A DNA stretch of 15,135 nucleotides from Phenylobacterium sp. (GTDB lineage: Bacteria > Pseudomonadota > Alphaproteobacteria > Caulobacterales > Caulobacteraceae): positions 1-15,135 of the forward strand of contig JAQGIJ010000440.1 in assembly GCA_028291285.1 (NCBI GenBank). The letters are read 5' to 3'. Below are positions 7,350 to 13,292 of this stretch, in pieces; the first letter of the stretch is position 1, and every line of letters begins with the position of its first letter. The notes beneath the pieces are model-generated. The model saw nothing but the letters and a program-made list of their open reading frames with translations. It had not been told where the DNA came from and searched no databases. The position numbers and the translations under genes were made by a program.

Positions 7350-7577
7350 TCAGGCGGGCGCGTAAAGGTCCGGGAGCGGAGCATCCACCGTCATCGGCGC
7401 TTCGGCTCCCCCGGCGCCGCCACGCGGCCGCCGCGAGGTCACGAAGTGACCGAAGTCGGGAGGGAGGTTGCGTCCGTTCGGGGCGCGGCGCTTGCTGAAG
7501 GACCGGAGGCGCTCGAGGAGGGCTTCGAGAGTCTCGTCCGATCCCGCCAGGTCGGGTTTGAAACTGCGATCGGTCAT
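7350..7577 (-). CDS. Small hypothetical protein (75 aa)
   Basis: Not recognised. The 75-residue reading has a plausible soluble N-terminal half (MTDRSFKPDLAGSDETLE, then LLERLRSFSKRRAPNG) and a Gly/Pro/Ala-rich C-terminal half. There is no signal peptide or membrane segment. No Shine-Dalgarno is visible. A TATAAG hexamer lies 8 bases upstream on the coding strand (complement of 7586-7591), so if expressed it may be leaderless or nearly so. Its composition looks more protein-like than the opposite frames. It is convergent with the glycine-zipper gene and divergent from the MFS gene. A chance open frame remains possible. Confidence 0.48.
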   Translation of the reverse strand: MTDRSFKPDLAGSDETLEALLERLRSFSKRRAPNGRNLPPDFGHFVTSRRPRGGAGGAEAPMTVDAPLPDLYAPA

Positions 7578-7585
7578 GGGGCCGT

Positions 7586-7591
7586 CTTATA
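7586..7591 (-). promoter_or_regulatory. Possible -10 element (TATAAG) for the 75-aa gene
   Basis: The complement of CTTATA reads TATAAG and ends 8 bases before the ATG, which would place transcription start almost at the start codon. No convincing -35 hexamer was found 16-18 bases further upstream. A short inverted repeat GTGGC/GCCAC (7601-7605 and 7611-7615) lies where a -35 would fall. Confidence 0.22.
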
Positions 7592-7634
7592 CTCTCGCCT
7601 GTGGCATAACGCCACTCCTGGAGCGCAGCTTATT

Positions 7635-7650
7635 GTAAAGTTTTCTTAAC
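7635..7650 (+). promoter_or_regulatory. CtrA-like box (GTAA-N7-TTAAC)
   Basis: GTAA (7635-7638), seven bases, then TTAAC (7646-7650) differs from the CtrA consensus TTAA-N7-TTAAC at one position. It lies in an AT-rich island (about 7629-7650) that stands out in otherwise very GC-rich DNA, between divergent genes. It is 74 bases upstream of the MFS start and 57 upstream of the 75-aa gene start. CtrA is the cell-cycle response regulator of Caulobacterales; binding here is inferred. Confidence 0.42.
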
Positions 7651-7724
7651 AGGCTCGGCCGTAGGCGTGGTGAATCGCCGGGCCCGCGGGATACCAAGCA
7701 CGCGCCGACGGGTTACCGCGCCAC

Positions 7725-9152
7725 ATGCACCAGGTCTCTGCCGCGAATGCCGCCCGTGCGGCCGAAGTGTCCGACGGGCTGCCCGTTCCGCGGCGCTACT
7801 GGTCGGTGGCGACCATCTGGCTGGCCATGGCGATGTCGGTGCTGGACGGCGCCATCGCCAATGTGGCGCTGCCCACCATCGCCCGCGAGCTGCACGCCAG
7901 CGCCGCCTCCTCGATCTGGATCGTCAACGCCTACCAGCTGGCGATCACCGTCGCGCTGCTGCCGCTGGCGGCGCTCGGCGACCGGCTGGGCTACCGCCGC
8001 GTCTACATGGCCGGTCTCGTCGTCTTCACGGCGGGCTCTCTAGGCTGCGCGCTCTCCCACACCCTGGCGGAGCTGACCGCCGCCCGGGTGCTGCAGGGCC
8101 TCGGCGCGGCGGGCGTGATGAGCATCAACAGCGCGCTGGTGCGCTTCACCTATCCGCACCGGCTGCTCGGGCGGGGGATCGGGCTGAACGCGGTGGTGAT
8201 CTCGATCTCGGCCGCCATCGGGCCGACCGTCGCCTCGGCGATCCTGGCGCAGGCCTCCTGGGAGTGGCTGTTCGCCATCAACGTGCCGATCGGCGTGGTG
8301 ACCATCGCCATCGCCGTGCGCGCGCTGCCCCGGACCCTCGGCTCGGGGCGGGGGTTCGACTGGATCTCGGCGCTGCTCAACGCGCTCGCCTTCGGGCTGC
8401 TGATCCTGGGGGCCGAGAGCCTGGCGCGCGAGGGGCTGATGGTGGGCCTCGTCAAGCTCGCCGGCGGGGCGCTCGCCGCGGCCCTGCTGGTCCGGCGCGA
8501 GCTCGGCCGGCCCGCGCCGCTGGTGCCCTTCGACCTGCTCAGGATCCCGATCTTCGGGCTTTCGATCGCGACCTCGATCGTCTCCTTCGCCGCCCAGATG
8601 CTGGCCTATGTGGCCCTGCCCTTCTACTTCCAGGAGGTGCTCGGCCGCTCCGCCGTGGCCACCGGCCTCTTGATGACCCCTTGGCCGCTGGCTGTGGCGG
8701 TGGCCGCCCCGGCGGCAGGACAGCTGGCCGACCGCCATCCGGCGGGCCTGCTGGGCGGCATCGGCCTGGGCGTGTTCGCGGCCGGCCTGGGGCTGCTCGC
8801 GACGATCCATCCCGGCGCCTCGAACCTGGAGATCGCCTGGCGGATGGCGGTCTGCGGCCTTGGCTTCGGCTTCTTCCAGGCCCCCAACAACCGGGCCATG
8901 GTCGCCGCCGCTCCGCTGCAGCGGAGCGGGGCCGCCGGCGGCATGCTGGCCACCGCCCGGTTGCTCGGCCAGACGGCCGGGGCGATGGCGACCGGAGTCT
9001 TCTTCCATTTGGCGGGGATGCGGGCGACGGTGCTGGCGCTGATCACCGCCTGCGTCGTGGCGGCGGCCGCAGCCCTGGTCAGCCTGCTGCGGCTGAGGCT
9101 TGCGCCGGGGCTGGACCCAGGCGCGGACGGCGAGGTCGGCCGGGCGGCCTAG
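7725..9152 (+). CDS. MFS multidrug exporter, DHA2 (14-helix, EmrB/QacA-type)
   Basis: This 475-residue inner-membrane proton antiporter probably exports drugs or other hydrophobic compounds. LDGAIANVALPTIA (40-53) is the DHA2 first-helix motif with its conserved Asp41. GDRLGYRR (85-92) is motif A, ARVLQGLGAAG (120-130) motif B, and GPTVAS (166-171) lies in the antiporter motif C region. WLFAINVPIG (181-190) is typical of DHA2 proteins, and the length suits 14 helices. No periplasmic-adaptor (EmrA) or TetR-like gene is adjacent, so the partner and inducer are unknown. The ATG at 7725 lacks a clear ribosome binding site but leaves the first helix whole. An 8-bp hairpin overlaps the stop, and a CtrA-like box lies upstream. 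Confidence 0.95.
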   Translation: MHQVSAANAARAAEVSDGLPVPRRYWSVATIWLAMAMSVLDGAIANVALPTIARELHASAASSIWIVNAYQLAITVALLPLAALGDRLGYRRVYMAGLVVFTAGSLGCALSHTLAELTAARVLQGLGAAGVMSINSALVRFTYPHRLLGRGIGLNAVVISISAAIGPTVASAILAQASWEWLFAINVPIGVVTIAIAVRALPRTLGSGRGFDWISALLNALAFGLLILGAESLAREGLMVGLVKLAGGALAAALLVRRELGRPAPLVPFDLLRIPIFGLSIATSIVSFAAQMLAYVALPFYFQEVLGRSAVATGLLMTPWPLAVAVAAPAAGQLADRHPAGLLGGIGLGVFAAGLGLLATIHPGASNLEIAWRMAVCGLGFGFFQAPNNRAMVAAAPLQRSGAAGGMLATARLLGQTAGAMATGVFFHLAGMRATVLALITACVVAAAAALVSLLRLRLAPGLDPGADGEVGRAA

Positions 9153-9159
9153 CCCGGCC
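9138..9159 (+). terminator. GC-rich hairpin across the MFS stop codon
   Basis: GGCCGGGC (9138-9145) pairs perfectly with GCCCGGCC (9152-9159) around a 6-base loop that contains most of the TAG stop (9150-9152). There is no T-run after it, so it is at most a weak or factor-assisted terminator. Confidence 0.3.
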
Positions 9160-9353
9160 CTAGAAGATCCATTCCGATGCTGCACAAATGGCGGCGCTTG
9201 CAACGGGTTCCGGCCGCGCTTGCCCAGGGCGCAGCATCCTGCGCTTGAGCGCCGGGCGCGGGTGGGCTACCGCAATCTTCGGCTGCGCACGCGGAACGGG
9301 CGGGGAAGCGCCGCGGCGGATGGCCACAGGTCGGGTGCTGGCGCGGAGCGCTG

Positions 9354-9378
9354 CGGCGCAGGCAAGATCATTGCGCCG
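9354..9378 (+). promoter_or_regulatory. Inverted repeat upstream of the receiver gene
   Basis: CGGCGCA (9354-9360) and TGCGCCG (9372-9378) form a 7-bp stem with an 11-base loop, 44 bases before the receiver start. It is the only structure seen in the 270-base spacer 9153-9422. No promoter consensus or credible small gene was found there. Confidence 0.18.
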
Positions 9379-9422
9379 GGCGCGCGGTGGCGTGAGGATT
9401 TGGGGGAACGGCTCAGAGGCGC

Positions 9423-9911
9423 ATGGATCTCAAGGCACTTCGCATCCTCGTCGTGGACGACAACCGGCATGCGGCTGAGATCGTCAAATCGATCCTGGGC
9501 AGCCTTGGCGCCCAGGATGTCCGCCAGGCGACGACCGCGCATCAGGCCTTCGAGACGCTGCAGCGGGAGATGTTCGACATGACCATCGTCGACCAGAATC
9601 TCGGCAAGGGCGACGAGGGCATCCACCTGGTGCGCCGCATCCGCAACGACCCGCAGAGCCCGAGCCCCTACATGCCGATCCTGATGCTGACGGGCTATAC
9701 CGAGCATCGCCGGGTCACGGCGGCCCGCGACGCCGGGGTCAGCGAGTTCCTCTCCAAGCCGTTCACGGTGGCAGGCCTGCTGCGCCGCATCGACGCCCTG
9801 ATCCAGAACCCGCGCCCGTTCGTCCGCTCCGGCGACTACTTCGGCCCCGACCGGCGCCGGCGGGCGGACCCGAAGTACACCGGGCCGGATCGGCGCAAGC
9901 CGCAGGCCTAG
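9423..9911 (+). CDS. Stand-alone CheY-like response regulator with arginine-rich tail
   Basis: The 162-residue protein is a single receiver domain with no DNA-binding output domain. Acidic pocket Asp12/Asp13 (VVDDN), phospho-acceptor Asp57 (TIVDQNL), Thr90 (LMLTGY) and Lys112 (FLSKPF) are all present, so phosphorylation should be possible. After the domain (about residue 128) comes RPFVRSGDYFGPDRRRR, a short spacer and a second copy, TGPDRRK, at the C-terminus. Arg-rich tails on CheY-like proteins are known from the Caulobacter Cle family, which bind cyclic di-GMP and the flagellar motor; that role here is only a guess. The ribosome binding site is weak (AGAGGC). No histidine kinase is adjacent. 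Its stop codon overlaps that of the convergent membrane-protein gene in CTAG (9908-9911). Confidence 0.93.
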   Translation: MDLKALRILVVDDNRHAAEIVKSILGSLGAQDVRQATTAHQAFETLQREMFDMTIVDQNLGKGDEGIHLVRRIRNDPQSPSPYMPILMLTGYTEHRRVTAARDAGVSEFLSKPFTVAGLLRRIDALIQNPRPFVRSGDYFGPDRRRRADPKYTGPDRRKPQA

Positions 9912-10654
9912 AGCGCGGCGCTGGAGGCGAGGGCGGCGCGGTCCTCGGCCAGCCAGCGCAGCTCGTTGTAGATCACCGCCACGATCACCCCGGCCACGAC
10001 GCCCACCACCGTGGAGTAGAGCGGCCAGACGAGGGCGAGGGCGAAGACCCGCGGGAGGGGGAGGCTGACCAGTCCCAAGGCCAGGGAAGCGATGATCTCG
10101 AACACCAGGAAGGTCAGGGCGACGCCGAAGATGTTGAGGCGTAAGCCGCGGGTGAGCTCGGCGCTGCGGCCGAAGCACTCCAGCACCGGCCGGCGCTCCT
10201 CGATCAGCACCGCGGGCGCGACGCACCAGGCCAGCGCGGCGATGACGCCCGGCACGATCAGCAGGATCGTCAGCAGGCCGATGCCCAGACCCATGAGGAT
10301 GTAGAGCCCCAGGAGCGGCCACAGGCGCTCGCGCCCCACCGACATGGCCTCGCCCGTGGAGACCGCCTCGGCGTTGAGGTCGGCCAGCACCAGCCGGATC
10401 AGCCCGCCCTGGAATGCGGCGTAGGGGATCAGCGCCAGCAGGCTCAGCAAGGGCCAGGCCGGATGGAAGGGCGGCGTCATCGCGAAGGGCCGCGCGCCAT
10501 GCGGGCTCAGCGCGCCGACGATCACGCCGGGCAGGTAGAGCAGCAGCAGCGCCGGCTGCAGCAGGCTGCGCCAGAGGCGCCGCAGCACCTCGATGGTCCG
10601 CTGGATCACGCGGCCGATGTCGAGCTTGGCGGCGTCGACGGCCCCGAGGCTCAT
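9908..10654 (-). CDS. Multispanning membrane protein (YciC/GDPD membrane-domain-like)
   Basis: The 248-residue protein has about six hydrophobic segments (near 31-49, 66-90, 111-129, 130-150, 175-199 and 205-229) and no catalytic motif. LIVPGVIAALAWCVAPAVL (132-150) followed by EERRPVLECFGRSAELTRG (152-170) is the hallmark of the YciC / glycerophosphodiester phosphodiesterase membrane-domain superfamily, whose members are mostly of unknown function. The frame is open further upstream into the P450 gene, but the ATG at 10654 is preferred. It leaves a 10-base gap after the P450 stop and begins at the first protein-like sequence (MSLGAVDAAKLDIGRVIQRT). It is probably co-transcribed with the P450, and its 3' end overlaps the receiver gene by 4 bases. 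Confidence 0.86.
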   Translation of the reverse strand: MSLGAVDAAKLDIGRVIQRTIEVLRRLWRSLLQPALLLLYLPGVIVGALSPHGARPFAMTPPFHPAWPLLSLLALIPYAAFQGGLIRLVLADLNAEAVSTGEAMSVGRERLWPLLGLYILMGLGIGLLTILLIVPGVIAALAWCVAPAVLIEERRPVLECFGRSAELTRGLRLNIFGVALTFLVFEIIASLALGLVSLPLPRVFALALVWPLYSTVVGVVAGVIVAVIYNELRWLAEDRAALASSAAL

Positions 10655-10664
10655 GGCGGCGGCC

Positions 10665-11906
10665 TCAGATCGCCTTGGCCCCGTCCCAGACCAGCGGCAG
10701 GTTGCGCAGGCTGAGCAGTCCGTCGGTGAAGTAGGCCGGCTTCGCGCCGGGCTCGATCCGCCATTCCGGGATGCGCCTGAGCCACTCCGCAAGACCGACC
10801 CGAAGCTCGCGTCGGGCCAGATGCGATCCCGCGCAGCGATGCACGCCGCCGCCGAAGGCCAGATGCGGGTTCACCGGGCGGTGGAAGTCGACCTTGTAGG
10901 GGTCAGGGAAGTCCTTCGGATCCCAGCAGGGCAGTTCGGCGAGCACCACCACGCGCTCGTCCTTCCGCATCTGGACTCCGTGGAACTCGTGGTCGCGGCT
11001 GAGCACGCGCGAGACGGCGATCCAGCTGTGCACGCGCAGCAGTTCCTCGACGGCCTCGCGGACCAGGCTGGGATCGGCCCTGAGCTCGGCCTGGGCCTCG
11101 GGGTGTTCGGCCAGGTAGCGCCAGATGTGGCCGAGCCCCCCGTTCACCGTGTCCAGGCCGGCGATATAGAGCAGGAAGCAGAAGTCGTAGATGATGTCGT
11201 CGGAGAGCGGCTTTCCGTCGATCTCGGACTTCGTCAGCTGGGTGATGATGTCCTCGCCGGGACGCCGGCGCTTCTCCTTGATCAGGTCCACCATGAAGCT
11301 GTGGATCTCGAGCCCGACCTGGCGCTTCTCCTCGTTCGTCCCGTCGTGGAAGAACTTCTCCTCCCACTGGAAGAACTGCTCCCTGTTCTCCAGCGGCATG
11401 CCCATCATCAGCATGAAGACGGTGCCGGGAAAGACGCGGGCGAAGGTGTGCATGAAGTCGGTGCGGCCCGACTTCGCGAAGGTGTCGATCTGCGCGTTGG
11501 CGATACGGTAGACGTCGCTCTCGATCCGATCGATCGCCTTGGGCGAGAAGATCGGCGCGATCACCGCGCGGAACTTCAGGTGCTCCGGCGGATCCACGCC
11601 CAGCGGCAGCAGCCGGCGCGGAAAGGCGGCGTCGTCGGAGGCGTAGCGGATCGAGTTGCAGAACGGATCGGGGTTCTGCAGCACCTCGCGGGCGTAGTCG
11701 GCGGTGGTCACCACCCAGGCCCCGCCGTCCATGACGCGGGGATCGCGCGGCGTGTAGAACAGCGGCGGCGCCGTCTTCGCCAGGCGGCGGAACACGGCGT
11801 AGGGATCGACGGCGAAATCCCGCTCGCCGCCTTCCACGAAGTCCAGGATCAGCTCGCGTGGCACGTGCGGCGGGACCTTGGCAAAGGCCGCAGAGACGTC
11901 GTTCAT
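10665..11906 (-). CDS. Cytochrome P450
   Basis: This 413-residue soluble bacterial P450 would insert one oxygen atom into an organic substrate using electrons from a ferredoxin system. Visible motifs are the C-helix DPPEHLKFRA (105-114), I-helix AGLDTV (249-254) with the acid-Thr pair for O2 activation, and ExxR at Glu288-Arg291. The haem loop is FGGGVHRCAG (351-360) with Cys358 as ligand. All key residues are present and the length is usual. The start at 11906 has GGAGG 8 bases ahead. No ferredoxin or reductase gene lies in the window, so redox partners must come from elsewhere. Immediately downstream is the membrane protein. Substrate unknown; classification beyond P450 would need a database comparison. 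Confidence 0.97.
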   Translation of the reverse strand: MNDVSAAFAKVPPHVPRELILDFVEGGERDFAVDPYAVFRRLAKTAPPLFYTPRDPRVMDGGAWVVTTADYAREVLQNPDPFCNSIRYASDDAAFPRRLLPLGVDPPEHLKFRAVIAPIFSPKAIDRIESDVYRIANAQIDTFAKSGRTDFMHTFARVFPGTVFMLMMGMPLENREQFFQWEEKFFHDGTNEEKRQVGLEIHSFMVDLIKEKRRRPGEDIITQLTKSEIDGKPLSDDIIYDFCFLLYIAGLDTVNGGLGHIWRYLAEHPEAQAELRADPSLVREAVEELLRVHSWIAVSRVLSRDHEFHGVQMRKDERVVVLAELPCWDPKDFPDPYKVDFHRPVNPHLAFGGGVHRCAGSHLARRELRVGLAEWLRRIPEWRIEPGAKPAYFTDGLLSLRNLPLVWDGAKAI

Positions 11907-11975
11907 CGCGCTTCCTCCAGGGGAGGGGGCTCGCGTTCTTCGGCGGCCCTTGTTCGGCAGCCTCTCCCTGCAGTC

Positions 11976-12003
11976 ATCTTATGGGCTGCGAACGACGATT
12001 CAA
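11976..12003 (-). promoter_or_regulatory. Possible sigma-70-type promoter of the P450 gene
   Basis: On the minus strand, TTGAAT (complement of 11998-12003) and TAAGAT (complement of 11976-11981) are separated by 16 bases, 4 of 6 matches each to the -35 and -10 consensus. It lies 70 bases upstream of the ATG. A GATTC (11997-12001), the CcrM methylation target in Caulobacterales, overlaps the -35. Another GANTC (GACTC) is at 12052-12056. Confidence 0.32.
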
Positions 12004-12082
12004 CAGCTTCCGCGCCCCCGCGCAAAGCAGGATTGATCAGCGCCCCTCAGTGACTCCCGTGGTGTTTGCGGTCTGACGCCAG

Positions 12083-13030
12083 CTACGACCGGGTTTCGGC
12101 GATCCGTCGCCCGGCGTCTCGCAACGTCTCGGCGCTGGCCTGCAGGGCGCGCATCTCGTCGGCCGACCCGGCGGCCTCTAGGATTCGCATGACCCCGCTG
12201 CGCCCCACCACCGCGGGCAGGGACAGGGTGACGCCATAGGCCGGGTTGTAGCTGCCGATCGGGACCACCGCGCGTTCGTCGCGCAGCACCATCTGGGCGA
12301 TGCGCGCCGAAGCCATGCCGATGCCGTACTGGCTCGCCCCTATGCCCTCGATGATGGTGATGTTGGCGTAGCGCACAGCCCCCTCGATCTCTCGGCGCAG
12401 CTGTTCGGGTGGAATGTCGAGGACTCCCACGGCCTGCATCAACGGCACGCCGCCGATCCGGGCCGACGACCACAGGAAGACCTCGCTGGTCCCGTGCTCG
12501 CCGACGACCTGCGCTTCCACCGAAGCCGGGCTCACGGCGAACCGATCGGCCAGGTGAACCCGAAACCGCAGCGAGTCCAAAAACGTGCCCGTGCTCAGCA
12601 CGCGGTCATGGCCCGCCAGTTGGCGCGTCAGGTCCGCCAGGGGATCTGGAGGGTCGCTCACCACCAGAATGGCCGCGTCAGGCGCCGCGGCGACCACACG
12701 CGGAATGACCTCGCGGTAGATGGCGGCATTGGCGTCGAGCAGCTTCAGCCGGCCGGCCGGGTCGCCGCGGTCGGTCGCCCCGCCGGTCTTCTCATTGACC
12801 CCGACGGTCACCATCACCAGCGCCGCGCCTGCGAGGTCGGCATAGTCGCCGTCGCGCACGTCGATCACGTCGGACAGCGGCGCGCCATAGCGCATGTCCG
12901 TCGCCACCGCCTTGGCGCGGCGTCTCGTGCGATCGACCAGGACGAGTTCTCGCGTGAAACCCCTCAGGATGACCGCCATAGCGCAGGCAGCTCCCACGGC
13001 CCCCAGGCCGACGATGCCGATCTTTGTCAT
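12083..13030 (-). CDS. Lactate/malate dehydrogenase family protein, atypical active-site loop
   Basis: This 315-residue NAD-dependent 2-hydroxyacid dehydrogenase homologue has the full family length. GLGAVG (8-13) is the Rossmann dinucleotide motif, and Asp33 (LVLVDR) suggests NAD over NADP. Asp152/Arg155 (LDSLRF) and catalytic His179 (VGEHGTSE) are present. Unusual points: the mobile specificity loop (GVNEKTGGATDRGDPAGR, 77-94) is about 8 residues longer than in ordinary LDH. The NP-VD motif is changed to SDPPDP (125-130), putting Asp126 where Asn is nearly invariant. GEHGDS has become GEHGTS. It may therefore use a substrate other than lactate or malate. The frame is open upstream to 13156, but the start at 13030 begins the Rossmann fold and has GGGAG 8 bases ahead. 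It diverges from the peroxidase gene. Confidence 0.88.
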   Translation of the reverse strand: MTKIGIVGLGAVGAACAMAVILRGFTRELVLVDRTRRRAKAVATDMRYGAPLSDVIDVRDGDYADLAGAALVMVTVGVNEKTGGATDRGDPAGRLKLLDANAAIYREVIPRVVAAAPDAAILVVSDPPDPLADLTRQLAGHDRVLSTGTFLDSLRFRVHLADRFAVSPASVEAQVVGEHGTSEVFLWSSARIGGVPLMQAVGVLDIPPEQLRREIEGAVRYANITIIEGIGASQYGIGMASARIAQMVLRDERAVVPIGSYNPAYGVTLSLPAVVGRSGVMRILEAAGSADEMRALQASAETLRDAGRRIAETRS

Positions 13031-13205
13031 GCGTGTTCTCCCGTGCGAACGATCGGCTAGGCGCAAAACCCGGCAGGTCGGCTTGGTCCCAGCGCGCCTG
13101 GCGCGACACCCTATGGACGGCGCTGGATGGCGCCGCCTCCGCCGCCGCCCAGCCAAACTGACGACGTGCGCGGACAGGCGGCTCTATGGCGGCTCACAAT
13201 CCCGT

Positions 13206-13249
13206 AAGCCGGCGAGCCAAGCGGGATGGGTGGCCACTATCGCCGGTTT
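13206..13249. promoter_or_regulatory. Imperfect inverted repeat in the dehydrogenase/peroxidase spacer
   Basis: AAGCCGGCGA (13206-13215) and TCGCCGGTTT (13240-13249) match as inverted repeats at 9 of 10 positions with 24 bases between. It lies 43 bases upstream of the peroxidase start in the 262-base divergent spacer 13031-13292, otherwise without recognisable features. Operator function is a guess. Confidence 0.24.
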
Positions 13250-13292
13250 CCGCTAGGTAAGGTCATCGACGGGCCGCACGTGAGGCCGACCG

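Noticed and set aside
8040..9203. 387-codon minus-strand frame opposite the MFS gene
   Set aside because: Gln/Arg/Gly/His-rich composition and no motif, whereas the plus frame is an unmistakable DHA2 transporter.
9153..9422. Small plus-strand frames in the spacer before the receiver gene
   Set aside because: No ribosome binding site, no protein-like composition, and overlapping frames in several registers.
9267..10322. 351-codon minus-strand frame spanning the receiver gene and part of the membrane protein
   Set aside because: It is out of frame with the membrane protein and antisense to the receiver, with shadow-type composition.
10655..10792. N-terminal extension of the membrane protein into the P450 3' end
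   Set aside because: The extra residues are Ser/Arg/Cys-rich shadow of the P450 frame and lack hydrophobic segments; the ATG at 10654 gives an operon-like gap.
10593..12053. 486-codon plus-strand frame opposite the P450
   Set aside because: Antisense shadow; the minus frame carries all P450 motifs.
13031..13156. N-terminal extension of the dehydrogenase to 13156
   Set aside because: The extension is Arg-rich and falls before a normal Rossmann start with its own ribosome binding site at 13030.
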